NCBI RefSeq assembly: GCF_019797825.1
Contig: NZ_CP081855.1
Location: 372,001-436,000 of the forward strand
Source of the DNA: Limosilactobacillus panis
GTDB taxonomy: Bacteria; Bacillota; Bacilli; Lactobacillales; Lactobacillaceae
DNA length: 64,000 bases
Direction of reading: 5' to 3'
Position 1 is the first letter of the stretch. Each line of letters begins with the position of its first letter. This document shows, piece after piece, positions 50,575 to 59,816 of this stretch. Under the pieces are notes generated by a model. It did not search any database. It saw only the letters and a list, made by a program, of their open reading frames with translations, and had not been told where the DNA came from. Position numbers and translations under genes: made by a program.

Positions 50575-51852
50575 ATGAAAAGAATGATCATTCAAGGAGG
50601 AAACCGACTGTCGGGCGAAGTTACAATCGGTGGTGCAAAAAACAGCACCGTTGCGTTGATTCCGGCTGCCATTTTAGCGGATACGCCAGTACAATTTGAC
50701 ACGGTTCCGGATATCTTGGATGTTCACAATCTGATGATCATTTTAAAGTCAATGAACGTCAAATCAGAGTTTAGCCATGGCGTTCTCGACATTGACCCAA
50801 CCCAAATCATCGAAGCTGAACTTCCAAGCAAGACCATTAAGAGTCTCCGGGCTTCATATTACTTTATGGGCGCACTGTTAGGTCGTTTTCACCGTGCAAC
50901 TTTAACCTTCCCTGGTGGGGACAACATTGGGCCGCGGCCAATTGACCAGCATTTAAAGGCTTTTAAGGCTCTCGGGGCGACTGTCAGTGAAAATAACGGA
51001 ACGGTTCACCTCGAAGCTAAGGACGGTCTTCATGGGGCTCGCATCTTCATGGATATGGTTTCCGTGGGAGCGACAATCAATGCAATCCTGGCAGCAGTTC
51101 GTGCTGAAGGGACGACGGTAATCGAAAACGCCGCTCGGGAACCGGAAATCATTGACTTAGCTACATTTTTGAATAACATGGGCGCTAAGATTCGGGGCGT
51201 GGGCACGGATACAATCCGGATTACGGGGGTTAACACCTTGCAATCAATGAACACCCACACGATTATTGCCGACCGAATCGAAACAGGGACTTACCTAGCC
51301 TTGGCAGCTGCCCTTGGGGATGGAGTAATGATTCACAACGTTATTCCGGAGCACCTGGAATCATTCACCAGTAAGATGATTGAGATGGGGGTTAACCTCC
51401 AAATTGATAGCGACAAGATTTATGTCCCGAAGACAACCAAGCTCAAGGCAGTGCACGTAAAAACAATGCCTTTCCCGGGCTTTGCAACTGACTTACAACA
51501 ACCGTTGACGCCGTTGATGTCGTTAGCAGAGGGGGACAGCGTGATTGTTGATACCATCTACCCGAAGCGGGTCAAGCATGTTCCTGAACTGCAAAAGATG
51601 GGGATGCGGATTGAGGCCCATGATGGGACCATTGTGATCAAGCATACCGACCACCTGCACGGGGCTAATGTCACAGCAGGCGAAATTCGTGCCGGGGCTG
51701 CCCTAACAATTGCGGGCCTGATGGCTGATGGAACAACGGTGATTAACAATGCGGGTAACATTTTGCGCGGCTATGACCGGATTGTGTGGAAGCTCAACCG
51801 TCTCCACGCAAACGTTGCAATTGAGGACGATTCATCAGTAAAAATTAGCTAA
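50575..51852 (+). CDS. murA: UDP-N-acetylglucosamine 1-carboxyvinyltransferase, Asp-type active site
   Basis: 425 aa. First committed step of peptidoglycan synthesis. Core motifs: GGAKNSTVALIPAAIL, RASYYFMGALLGR, GGDNIGPRPIDQHL and ATDLQQPLTPLM. At residue 116 it has Asp where most MurA enzymes have the Cys attacked by fosfomycin (GGCxIGxRP). Asp supports catalysis in naturally resistant species. About 220 bp of AT-rich DNA precede it. GAGGA lies ten bases before the ATG. Confidence 0.95.
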   Translation: MKRMIIQGGNRLSGEVTIGGAKNSTVALIPAAILADTPVQFDTVPDILDVHNLMIILKSMNVKSEFSHGVLDIDPTQIIEAELPSKTIKSLRASYYFMGALLGRFHRATLTFPGGDNIGPRPIDQHLKAFKALGATVSENNGTVHLEAKDGLHGARIFMDMVSVGATINAILAAVRAEGTTVIENAAREPEIIDLATFLNNMGAKIRGVGTDTIRITGVNTLQSMNTHTIIADRIETGTYLALAAALGDGVMIHNVIPEHLESFTSKMIEMGVNLQIDSDKIYVPKTTKLKAVHVKTMPFPGFATDLQQPLTPLMSLAEGDSVIVDTIYPKRVKHVPELQKMGMRIEAHDGTIVIKHTDHLHGANVTAGEIRAGAALTIAGLMADGTTVINNAGNILRGYDRIVWKLNRLHANVAIEDDSSVKIS

Positions 51853-51856
51853 ACTG

Positions 51857-51885
51857 TTGCGTTGATAATTAATTCATGTTATTCT
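51857..51885 (+). promoter_or_regulatory. Promoter of rpmE2
   Basis: TTGCGT (51857-51862), 17 bases, TATTCT (51880-51885). Confidence 0.55.
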
Positions 51886-51945
51886 GTTAGAGTTGATTAT
51901 CTATGTTTCAGGCAATGATTCATGGCAAAAGGAGCGTATTAAGTT

Positions 51946-52191
51946 ATGAAACAAGGAATTCATCCAGATTACCACCCAGTAGTATTTGAAGATTCTTCTA
52001 CTGGTTACAAGTTTATCTCTGGTTCAACTGCCACTTCAAAGGAAACCATCAAGTGGGAAGACGGTAATGAATACCCATTGATTCGGGTTGAAGTTACTTC
52101 CGATTCACACCCATTCTACACTGGTAAGCAAAAGTTTACCCAGGCCGATGGTGCGGTGGACAAGTTCAACAAGAAGTACGGTCTCAAGTAA
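51946..52191 (+). CDS. rpmE2: 50S ribosomal protein L31 type B
   Basis: 81 aa. Long, cysteine-free form of bL31 ([27 protein letters not shown]). It lacks the CxxC zinc motifs of the zinc-binding form, so it does not need zinc. Strong AAGGAG. In some Firmicutes this form is Zur-regulated; I see no Zur box here. Confidence 0.97.
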   Translation: MKQGIHPDYHPVVFEDSSTGYKFISGSTATSKETIKWEDGNEYPLIRVEVTSDSHPFYTGKQKFTQADGAVDKFNKKYGLK

Positions 52192-52204
52192 GATTAGTAC
52201 AACC

Positions 52205-52249
52205 TCGAAAAGACTGGAAAGGGCGATTGTCTTTTTCCAGTCTTTTTTG
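52205..52249 (+). terminator. rpmE2 terminator
   Basis: AAAGACTGGAAA / TTTCCAGTCTTT followed by TTTTT. Confidence 0.9.
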
Positions 52250-52300
52250 ATTATTTATGGTAAACTGAGACAATGATTACCGAAAAGGGGAGTGAAAACG

Positions 52301-53011
52301 GTGAACAAAAAGAAGTACCGGTCACGAGAATGGCTACGGTGGATTGCGGTTGTTGTCTTGCTGCTGATATCAGTCTGCCTGATCTTTAACCAACAGATTA
52401 AGGAGCACTTTGTTAGCAGTTACCGCCCCAACATTACACGTCAGACAATCCAGCAAAATAGTAAGAAGAAGGCTACCTATAATTACGCCGACGTCCAGGA
52501 CCTGAACCTTCAAACGGTCGCCAAGGCCCGGGCAAAGAAGCAACCCATCAACATTATTGGTGAGATTACAATGCCGTCAGCAGGGATGACAATTCCCATT
52601 GCAAACGGAACAAGCAACACAACGTTGGCCCTGGCGGCGGGGACGATGCGTCCCGATATGAAGATGGGAAAGGGTAACTATGCGTTAGTTGGTCATAACA
52701 TGGCTAACGGCAGTAAAATCCTTTTTTCACCCCTTTACTACCATGCCAAGGTTGGCCAGATGGTTTACATCACTGACTTGAAGCGGGTGTATGAATACAA
52801 ACTCTACCAGCGGAAGTTCATTGACCCCCACCAGGTTGAGGTAGTTAACGATACCCAGCAGCCAATTATCACGCTGATCACTTGCAACGCCAACGGTGAA
52901 CGGCGGTTGATGCTGCGGGGACACTTCGTTAAGTCGGAGCCCTTCAAGCAGGCATCCCAAAACGTTCAGAAGAACTTTAGTACAAAGTACACAACGGGTC
53001 GTAACTCTTAA
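52301..53011 (+). CDS. srtA: Sortase, class A type
   Basis: 236 aa. Membrane-anchored transpeptidase that fixes LPxTG proteins to the wall. One N-terminal membrane helix (about 12-30), then a catalytic domain with His132 (LVGHNM), Cys195 (TLITCN) and Arg201/202 (GERRL). GTG start at 52301 because AAAAGGGGAG is six to eight bases upstream. Monocistronic, with an extended -10 TGGTAAACT at 52258-52266. Confidence 0.94.
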   Translation: MNKKKYRSREWLRWIAVVVLLLISVCLIFNQQIKEHFVSSYRPNITRQTIQQNSKKKATYNYADVQDLNLQTVAKARAKKQPINIIGEITMPSAGMTIPIANGTSNTTLALAAGTMRPDMKMGKGNYALVGHNMANGSKILFSPLYYHAKVGQMVYITDLKRVYEYKLYQRKFIDPHQVEVVNDTQQPIITLITCNANGERRLMLRGHFVKSEPFKQASQNVQKNFSTKYTTGRNS

Positions 53012-53014
53012 AAG

Positions 53015-53064
53015 CAAAACAGGTCCCAATATCCGGAATGACCGGTTATTGGGGCCTGTTTTTA
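53015..53064. terminator. Bidirectional terminator
   Basis: AAAACAGGTCCCAATATCCGG / CCGGTTATTGGGGCCTGTTTT between convergent srtA and phosphatase genes. Confidence 0.9.
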
Positions 53065-53066
53065 AA

Positions 53067-53528
53067 TCAAAGTTCACTTTCAATTTTGGCCAACCACAGT
53101 GGGAGGGCCCGGGCTAAACTCTGGTAGGTATCTTCGAAGCGGTGGGTATACCAGGGGTCGGGAATCTCTTCTGTTTCGTGACCAGGAACAACCTCATTTG
53201 CCAGGTGGATCTTGTTGATGTCATCGACAGGTGCCTGGCGCTTAAGGTTGTACATGTTCATGTTATCCATGCAGATGATGTAGTCGGCCCAGTCAAAGTC
53301 TTTGTCAGTGATTGGCCGGGAAACAAGGCCGGTGGTCGGCAGGTCGTGCTTACGCATGGTTTTAAGCGCGCCAGGGTGGGGGCGATTGCCTTCTTCCTCG
53401 CTGCTGGTTCCCGCTGAGTCGACATTGATCCGATCACTTTCACCGGCTGAATCGACCAGCTTGGTGAACATGCTTTCTGCCATTGGTGACCGGCAGATAT
53501 TTCCCAGACAAACAAATAATACGTTCAT
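53067..53528 (-). CDS. Low molecular weight protein-tyrosine-phosphatase
   Basis: 153 aa. P-loop CLGNICRS (Cys7, Arg13) at the N-terminus and the general acid Asp in IPDPWY near residue 123. Start 53528 with GAGAGGTG upstream. Could dephosphorylate tyrosine kinases or arsenate-like substrates; no ars or capsule genes lie nearby, so a general phosphatase is likely. Confidence 0.93.
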   Translation of the reverse strand: MNVLFVCLGNICRSPMAESMFTKLVDSAGESDRINVDSAGTSSEEEGNRPHPGALKTMRKHDLPTTGLVSRPITDKDFDWADYIICMDNMNMYNLKRQAPVDDINKIHLANEVVPGHETEEIPDPWYTHRFEDTYQSLARALPLWLAKIESEL

Positions 53529-53626
53529 AGTTAACACCTCTCACCGTCTTTAGTTTAAGCATACACGAACTTCTAAGTATTTGCTAAATGTCTGGCTGAT
53601 TAATTCCCGCGAGCGGTTAAATTTGG

Positions 53627-53632
53627 TAAAAT
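53627..53632 (+). promoter_or_regulatory. Extended -10 of lemA
   Basis: TTTGGTAAAAT: TGG before TAAAAT, with a poor -35. Confidence 0.45.
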
Positions 53633-53662
53633 ACAAGCAGACAAAATAAAGGAGGAATGACA

Positions 53663-54223
53663 GTGACGATATTAATTGTCATCCTGGTCCTCGTAATTTT
53701 GATTGGGATTTACGTTGTCCTATACAACGGCCTGGTCCAGTTACGGGTCCACGCGCAAGAATCATGGAGCCAGATTGACGTCCAGCTTCAGCGGCGAAAC
53801 GATTTAATTCCTAACCTGGTTTCGACGGTCAAGGGTTACAGTAAGTATGAGGCATCGACTTTGGAGAAAGTCACCCAGTTGCGGACAGCATTAAACAACG
53901 TTCCTGACGATGACCATGCCCAGAAGATGGCTGTTTCTAACGAGCTGACGGGAACATTAAGGACCCTGTTTGCGGTATCTGAAAACTACCCCGACCTGAA
54001 GGCCAGTACGGAATACCAGCAACTGATGGAAGAACTAAGCAATACGGAAAACAAGATTGCTTACTCACGGCAGCTGTACAACAGTACGGTGGCAGCTTTA
54101 AATGCCAAAATTCAGACCTTCCCTAGTAACCTGGTTGCTAAGGTTCACCACTTTACCCAGATGGAATACCTGCAAGTGCCCGACGATGCCAAGCAGACGC
54201 CAAAGGTTTCGTTTGATGATTAG
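53663..54223 (+). CDS. LemA family protein
   Basis: 186 aa. A single N-terminal membrane helix (ILIVILVLVILIGIYVVLYN) followed by a long helical domain with the LemA pattern ESWSQIDVQLQRRNDLIPNLV. GTG start at 53663 because AAGGAGGA lies six bases upstream; the ATG at 53657 is too close. Coupled to htpX, as in many lactic acid bacteria. Function of LemA is unknown. Confidence 0.93.
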   Translation: MTILIVILVLVILIGIYVVLYNGLVQLRVHAQESWSQIDVQLQRRNDLIPNLVSTVKGYSKYEASTLEKVTQLRTALNNVPDDDHAQKMAVSNELTGTLRTLFAVSENYPDLKASTEYQQLMEELSNTENKIAYSRQLYNSTVAALNAKIQTFPSNLVAKVHHFTQMEYLQVPDDAKQTPKVSFDD

Positions 54224-54233
54224 GGTGAGTTGA

Positions 54234-55124
54234 ATGTTGTACCAGCAGATTGCACGCAATAAGCGTAAAACAATTGTTGTCATGTGCGGCTTTTTCATCC
54301 TTGTGGCCCTAATTGGGGCGGCCGTGGGATATCTCTTCGCTGGCTCAACGGTCGGCGGAATCGTTATTGCGGCTGTGATTGCTCTTATTTACATGGTGGT
54401 AATCATCGGTCAGTCAACGGACGTCGTCATGAATATGAATAACGCCCGGGAGATACATTCTGCCCAGGAGGCGCCCGCTTTGTGGCACGTCGTTGAGGAC
54501 ATGGCGATGGTTGCCCAGGTCCCCATGCCCCGGGTGTTTATCATTGATGACCCGAGCCCGAACGCCTTCGCGACGGGGAATAACCCGGAGCACGCAGCGG
54601 TGGCGGCCACTAGTGGTCTCTTAGCTATGATGAACCGGGAAGAACTAGAAGGAGTGATGGGGCACGAAATGAGTCACGTCCGCAATTATGATATTCGCCT
54701 ACAGACGATTGCCCTGGCTCTTTCGGCAGCAATTTCTGCCCTGGTTAACTTTGCCGGGAACTTCTGGTGGTTTGGTGGCAGTCGTGACGATGATGACGAT
54801 GGAGTAAACGTCTTCGCCATCATCGGGTCGATCCTGCTAATCATCCTGGCCCCACTGGCGGCAACGATTGCTCAGATGGCCCTTTCCCGGAACCGGGAAT
54901 ACCTTGCCGATGCCGGCTCCGTCGAATTAACGCGGAACCCCCACGGGATGATTAGTGCCCTGGAAAAGTTGCAGGGGGCCCAGCCGATGAAAAATGTTAA
55001 CCCCAGCAGCAGCGCCCTGTATATTAGCGATCCAGAGCTAAATCGTAAGCATCGGTGGTATGAGAACCTTTTTGATACCCACCCGCCGCTAGATGCGCGA
55101 ATCAAACGCCTTGAAGAAATGTAA
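54234..55124 (+). CDS. htpX: Membrane metalloprotease HtpX
   Basis: 296 aa. Zinc protease for membrane-protein quality control. Zinc motif HEMSH (144-148), later Glu ligand in NREYLADAG, and two N-terminal plus two internal transmembrane segments ([52 protein letters not shown]). Ten bases after lemA; ends at a terminator. Confidence 0.96.
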   Translation: MLYQQIARNKRKTIVVMCGFFILVALIGAAVGYLFAGSTVGGIVIAAVIALIYMVVIIGQSTDVVMNMNNAREIHSAQEAPALWHVVEDMAMVAQVPMPRVFIIDDPSPNAFATGNNPEHAAVAATSGLLAMMNREELEGVMGHEMSHVRNYDIRLQTIALALSAAISALVNFAGNFWWFGGSRDDDDDGVNVFAIIGSILLIILAPLAATIAQMALSRNREYLADAGSVELTRNPHGMISALEKLQGAQPMKNVNPSSSALYISDPELNRKHRWYENLFDTHPPLDARIKRLEEM

Positions 55125-55129
55125 TTGCA

Positions 55130-55170
55130 AAGCGGAATGACCGCGATTAGATGGCGGTCACCGCTTTCTT
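55130..55170 (+). terminator. htpX terminator
   Basis: AAGCGGAATGACCGC / GCGGTCACCGCTTT. Confidence 0.8.
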
Positions 55171-55251
55171 CTTTTTTAAATCGTATTAACGGGATGAGGG
55201 TGGTATAATTAAAAAGCTAGACCAAAGTATCAAAAGAAGAGGTAGCTTTCA

Positions 55252-56631
55252 ATGAAGATGAAGTTAGCGGAGATTGCTAGTGCAATCAATGCGCAAAATT
55301 ATATTAGCAAATGGCAAGATGTTGAAGTAACGAGTGTTTCCTTTGACAGTCGGCACCTGGAAAGCGGCGCGTTATTTATCCCCCTTCAAGGTGCGCATGA
55401 TGGCCACCAATATGTAGAAACGGCCTTCACAAACGGCGCCGCTGCTTCCCTGTGGGCCAGTGACCACGAGCTTGTTGATCATGACCACCCACTGCTGGTC
55501 GTGACCGACCCCCTCAAGGCCCTTCAACAACTTGGTAAGTACTACCTGCGTAAGATTAATCCGATGGTAGTGGCCGTTACCGGTAGTAACGGAAAGACGA
55601 CCACCAAGGATATGATTGCCTCAATCCTTAGCACCCAGCTGAACGTTACCAAGACCTACGCCAACTTTAACAACGAAATCGGGGTCCCAATCACCCTCTT
55701 GAACATGGAAGCCAATACCGAAGTGGTCGTTGTTGAGATGGGGATGGACCGGTTTGGCCAGTTAGACTTCTTGAGTAAGCTGGTAAGCCCGGATATTGCC
55801 GTCATCACGATGATTGGGGAGGCCCACATTGAATTCTTCGGTACCCGTGACCGGATTGCCGATGCCAAGATGGAAATTGTCAACGGTCTAAAGGAAGACG
55901 GAACCCTCGTCTTTAATGGGGATGAGCCCCTCCTCAACGAACGGGTTAAGAAGATCACTCAGCAGACAGTGCGCTTTGGTCGGCAGCTTAGTGATGACTT
56001 CTACGCAACTAGCGTGACGGACAAGGGGCGTGCAATTGACTTCACGGTCAACGAGTGGCCAGACGAGCAATTTACCATCCCGATGGCGGGTGAATACAAC
56101 GTTAACAATGCCCTGGCGGCGATTGCCGTTGGTAAGCAGCTCCACATCACTCCTCAGCATATGAAGACCGCCCTTGCCAATGTTGAATTGACGGAAAACC
56201 GGGCTGAATGGTTCAAGAGTACCCAGGGAGCCCAGATTCTGAGTGATGTTTACAATTCAAACCCCACGGCTGCAAAACAGGTCTTAAAGACGATTTCAAC
56301 AATGCCAGTTAATGGACGACGGATTGCGGTCCTTGGGGACATGCTGGAACTCGGGGATGCAGCGCCACGGCTGCACGCTAGTCTTGCCGCCCAGATTGAC
56401 CCGGCAAAAATTCAGGAAGTGTACCTGGTAGGGTCAGAGATGGCGGCTCTACGAGATAAGCTGCTTGAAGATGGGTATCCCAAGGAAGCTATCCACTATT
56501 ACCAAGCGGACCAGCTGGACCAGCTCACCGCGGATTTAAAAGCTGATTTGACGGACCAAGATATGGTCCTATTAAAGGCAAGCCATGGCATTCACCTTGA
56601 AAATGTCCTGGCAGTAATTAAAGAACAATAA
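55252..56631 (+). CDS. murF: UDP-N-acetylmuramoyl-tripeptide--D-alanyl-D-alanine ligase
   Basis: 459 aa. Adds D-Ala-D-Ala to the muropeptide precursor. ATP motif VTGSNGKTTTKD (about 109-120), FNNEIGVPITLL, ENRAEW and VYNSNPTA. An extended -10 (TGGTATAAT, 55201-55209) lies upstream. Follows htpX by its own promoter; cshA is next. Confidence 0.96.
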   Translation: MKMKLAEIASAINAQNYISKWQDVEVTSVSFDSRHLESGALFIPLQGAHDGHQYVETAFTNGAAASLWASDHELVDHDHPLLVVTDPLKALQQLGKYYLRKINPMVVAVTGSNGKTTTKDMIASILSTQLNVTKTYANFNNEIGVPITLLNMEANTEVVVVEMGMDRFGQLDFLSKLVSPDIAVITMIGEAHIEFFGTRDRIADAKMEIVNGLKEDGTLVFNGDEPLLNERVKKITQQTVRFGRQLSDDFYATSVTDKGRAIDFTVNEWPDEQFTIPMAGEYNVNNALAAIAVGKQLHITPQHMKTALANVELTENRAEWFKSTQGAQILSDVYNSNPTAAKQVLKTISTMPVNGRRIAVLGDMLELGDAAPRLHASLAAQIDPAKIQEVYLVGSEMAALRDKLLEDGYPKEAIHYYQADQLDQLTADLKADLTDQDMVLLKASHGIHLENVLAVIKEQ

Positions 56632-56635
56632 TTTT

Positions 56636-56694
56636 GCACCAACCGGCATTCGGTGATCAAATACTTCACCGGCCGACTGGTTGCTTTTTAGGAG
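56636..56694 (+). terminator. Hairpin between murF and cshA
   Basis: GCACCAACCGG...CGGTG / CACCGGCCGACTGGTTGC, then TTTTTAGG. An imperfect but GC-rich stem with a T run directly before the cshA ribosome binding site, so it may act as a partial terminator or attenuator. Confidence 0.55.
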
Positions 56695-56702
56695 GAAATT
56701 TT

Positions 56703-58202
56703 TTGAAATTTAGCGAATTAGGTTTGTCAAAGAGCCTATTGAAGGCCATTAAGCGGAGTGGGTACGAAGAAGCAACGCCCATTCAAGAACAGACGATTCC
56801 AATGGTTTTAAAGGGGCAAGACGTTATCGGCCAGGCCCAAACCGGGACCGGGAAAACGGCTGCTTTCGGTTTACCGGTTATTGAACACGTCGATACCGAT
56901 AATCCCAACATCCAGGCGATTATCATTTCGCCAACCCGGGAACTAGCAATTCAAACCCAGGAAGAATTGTACCGGTTAGGGAAAGATAAGCATGTTCGGG
57001 TACAAGTTGTTTATGGAGGCGCTGATATTCGACGGCAAATCAAGAACCTGAAACACCATCCCCAAATCCTTGTTGGGACCCCAGGCCGGCTGCGGGACCA
57101 CCTCCGCCGTCACACCGTCAAGCTGGACCACATTCAGACCCTGGTCCTGGACGAGGCTGATGAAATGCTGAACATGGGCTTTTTAGAAGATATTGAGGCG
57201 ATCATCAACCAAACACCGGCTGACCGACAGACACTCCTATTCTCCGCAACGATGCCGCCGGAGATTAAGAAGATCGGCGAGCAGTTCATGACTAACCCGG
57301 AGACAGTTCGGATTAAAGCCAAGGAACTGACTACTGACCTGGTCGACCAGTACTACGTGCGGGCCAAAGACTACGAGAAATTCGACATTATGACCCGGTT
57401 GATTGACGTCCAGGACCCCGACTTAACAATTGTCTTTGGACGGACAAAGCGACGGGTTGATGAGCTATCCCGGGGCCTGATTGCGCGGGGATACAATGCC
57501 GCTGGTATTCACGGCGATTTGACTCAGGACCGGCGGACCAAGATCATGAAGCGGTTCAAAAATGGGGATCTTGATATTCTGGTGGCCACTGACGTTGCGG
57601 CCCGGGGGCTTGATATCTCAGGGGTAACCCACGTTTATAACTACGATATCCCGTCGGATCCCGACTCTTATGTTCACCGGATTGGACGAACTGGCCGTGC
57701 CGGGCACCACGGAACGTCGCTGACCTTTGTCACGCCTAACGAGATGGAGTACCTGCACGAAATCGAAAAGCTTACCCGGGTCCGGATGCTGCCTCTCAAG
57801 CCACCGTCGGCTGAGGAAGCATTCCGGGGGCAGGTGGCCAGTGCTTTCAACGACATTGACCAGTTGATTGCCCAGGACTCAACGGATCGCTACAAGAAGG
57901 CCGCAGCGGAGCTTCTGGAAACCCATAACGCAACGGACCTGGTTGCTGCCTTGCTGAATGATATGACGAAAGAAGCTGCCAGCGAAGTACCAGTTAAGAT
58001 TACGCCAGAGCGACCGCTTTCCCGGCGTCACCGCGGCAAGCGTAATGACTATCACGGTGGTAGCCACTACCGTCACCACAATAATAATCACCGTCATAAC
58101 AGGGAAAGTTACCGTTCTCATGGGCGCCGCCATGATAACCACGGGCGGGGTCACTCCAGTCGCCATTCTTTCAATATCCGTCACCGGAAGGATAAGGAAT
58201 AG
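56703..58202 (+). CDS. cshA: DEAD-box RNA helicase CshA
   Basis: 499 aa. Q-motif FSELGLSKSLLKAIKRSGYEEATPIQ at the N-terminus, AQTGTGKT, PTRELAIQ, DEAD, SAT, and HRIGRTGRAG. Long C-terminal tail (about 440-499) rich in His, Arg and Asn, an RNA-binding type. Part of the RNA degradosome and cold response in Firmicutes. TTG start at 56703, nine bases after GGAGG. Confidence 0.95.
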   Translation: MKFSELGLSKSLLKAIKRSGYEEATPIQEQTIPMVLKGQDVIGQAQTGTGKTAAFGLPVIEHVDTDNPNIQAIIISPTRELAIQTQEELYRLGKDKHVRVQVVYGGADIRRQIKNLKHHPQILVGTPGRLRDHLRRHTVKLDHIQTLVLDEADEMLNMGFLEDIEAIINQTPADRQTLLFSATMPPEIKKIGEQFMTNPETVRIKAKELTTDLVDQYYVRAKDYEKFDIMTRLIDVQDPDLTIVFGRTKRRVDELSRGLIARGYNAAGIHGDLTQDRRTKIMKRFKNGDLDILVATDVAARGLDISGVTHVYNYDIPSDPDSYVHRIGRTGRAGHHGTSLTFVTPNEMEYLHEIEKLTRVRMLPLKPPSAEEAFRGQVASAFNDIDQLIAQDSTDRYKKAAAELLETHNATDLVAALLNDMTKEAASEVPVKITPERPLSRRHRGKRNDYHGGSHYRHHNNNHRHNRESYRSHGRRHDNHGRGHSSRHSFNIRHRKDKE

Positions 58203-58219
58203 GTTAGAAAATTTAAGGT

Positions 58220-58262
58220 ACACAAAAAGGAGCCACACATGATTGTATGGCTCCTTTTTGTA
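58220..58262. terminator. Bidirectional terminator
   Basis: ACAAAAAGGAGCCA / TGGCTCCTTTTTGT between convergent cshA and dltD. Confidence 0.9.
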
Positions 58263-58266
58263 TATC

Positions 58267-59562
58267 TTAACGATTCAATTGTTGTTCCTTAAAACTTGTC
58301 AAGTTAGCGGGAGTCGGGTCAAGATTTGTCCAATCCGGCTGCAGGAACTTGTCATTGAGGTGGTAATGAGGAGCGGGTTGGCGATAACTGATAAAAGCGT
58401 TGCTTACTTTGTCAAACTTAACCCAACCGGCCCAGCCAATATGGATTGTATCTTCCATAAATGACTGCTTGCCGCCATCATGTGAAAGGTCCATGACGTT
58501 ATTGAAACCTTGTTCGTGCAACTGAAATTTGATCTTGTCAACGGTTCGGTAGTACATTTGCATGTCTAATCCCGTGTACTTTTCCCACTTAGTATTGACC
58601 GGTGGAATCACAAAGAGAACGTTGGTGTTCGTGTTGCGGAACTCGTTTAAAACGACCTGAAGATCACCGTACTCTGGCGACTTCGTGTAGTTCATGTACT
58701 TTTGTGAGCCCTTGACGTCCTTTAAGTGAGGCTTGATTCGCTTGGTGTAGAAACTATTCTTGACGTTGAACTGGTTGTTAGTAGTGTTGTGCTTACCGAC
58801 CGCAACTGCTTTCTTGTAGAGAGTATTGTAGTGATACTTATTAGGAAGCTTTTTAATGTTCGGCAAGATGTAGCGCTGGTAGTTACGGTTGAGCTGGAAC
58901 TCTGAGAAGAGGGCGTCCTCATGTTTAAGCATCCCCAACCGGGTCTTGATAACTAACCGGTCCCAACTATTGAGTGACTTTCCCATAGCAATCTTACGGG
59001 CATCGGCCCCGACCGTCCCGTCCTTACCAATCAATGTAATTAGCCGACGAGCAGTATAACGGTCATACGGTGAATTTGGGTTAGCTTTCTGCAGCCAAGT
59101 CAGGTTGGCGTATGAACCATTGTAATACTTGAATGCCGGTGGTAGGACTCCCTGCTTGGTAAACCACTGCGGGGAGATGATGTAGACGGCTTTCTGGTCA
59201 GTCAGCTGGTTTTCCATCGAGTTAATATTGAAAAACTGGGGCAAAGATTGGGTACCACGTGAGCCAAACAAAAATGGCGTGTAATTATGGTAGCGGGCTG
59301 CCATCACTGACGGGTGGAAACGGTCCATCCGCCGCAGCTCACTTGACCCAAAGAATGGTACAAACTTGGTCTGCTTATCGCTCAGTGCCTGTTGCTTGAT
59401 CGATTGATTCTTAAAGACAATGGGACTAAGAGAAACCGCCGCCTGCTTTTCGGTTGCGGTAGTGTGATGGTTCTTAATCGGTAGGGAAAAAAGAATAATC
59501 ACAAGCACGAAGGCAAGGATAACCGGGCCAAAGATGGACCACAGTTTCCGGTGGCTATGCAT
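58267..59562 (-). CDS. dltD: D-alanyl transfer protein DltD
   Basis: 431 aa. N-terminal membrane anchor (IFGPVILAFVLVIILFSL) and an extracellular SGNH-like domain with catalytic Ser in FFGSSELRR (about 73) and the Asp/His pair in DTIHIGWAGW. Final step of D-alanine transfer to teichoic acid. Overlaps dltC by 8 bp. Confidence 0.95.
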   Translation of the reverse strand: MHSHRKLWSIFGPVILAFVLVIILFSLPIKNHHTTATEKQAAVSLSPIVFKNQSIKQQALSDKQTKFVPFFGSSELRRMDRFHPSVMAARYHNYTPFLFGSRGTQSLPQFFNINSMENQLTDQKAVYIISPQWFTKQGVLPPAFKYYNGSYANLTWLQKANPNSPYDRYTARRLITLIGKDGTVGADARKIAMGKSLNSWDRLVIKTRLGMLKHEDALFSEFQLNRNYQRYILPNIKKLPNKYHYNTLYKKAVAVGKHNTTNNQFNVKNSFYTKRIKPHLKDVKGSQKYMNYTKSPEYGDLQVVLNEFRNTNTNVLFVIPPVNTKWEKYTGLDMQMYYRTVDKIKFQLHEQGFNNVMDLSHDGGKQSFMEDTIHIGWAGWVKFDKVSNAFISYRQPAPHYHLNDKFLQPDWTNLDPTPANLTSFKEQQLNR

Positions 59563-59794
59563 TTTGAAGCTCCTTTACCCGTTGTTCAATCTTTTCAATA
59601 GTGTTCCACTTGCTCCGATCGAATTCAGACACCGGAACTTGAATACCAAACTTATCCTGTAAGCCCAAAAGTAAGCTAACGGTTGCCATCGAGTCCAACA
59701 GTCCACTAGTGAACAAATCTTGGCTAGCGTCACTGAAGTCCGCAGCGTCCCGACCAGTTGCATCAGCTAAAATGTTAATAATTTGTTCTTGCAT
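59555..59794 (-). CDS. dltC: D-alanyl carrier protein DltC
   Basis: 79 aa. Carrier protein with phosphopantetheine site Ser35 in GLLDSMATV. Start 59794 with GAGGAGG upstream. Accepts D-Ala from DltA and delivers it to DltB. Confidence 0.96.
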   Translation of the reverse strand: MQEQIINILADATGRDAADFSDASQDLFTSGLLDSMATVSLLLGLQDKFGIQVPVSEFDRSKWNTIEKIEQRVKELQNA

Positions 59795-59816
59795 AATATA
59801 AATCCTCCTCAAAATA

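Noticed and set aside
50404..50595. 63-codon minus-strand frame upstream of murA
   Set aside because: AT-rich promoter-region sequence without ribosome binding site or recognisable protein features.
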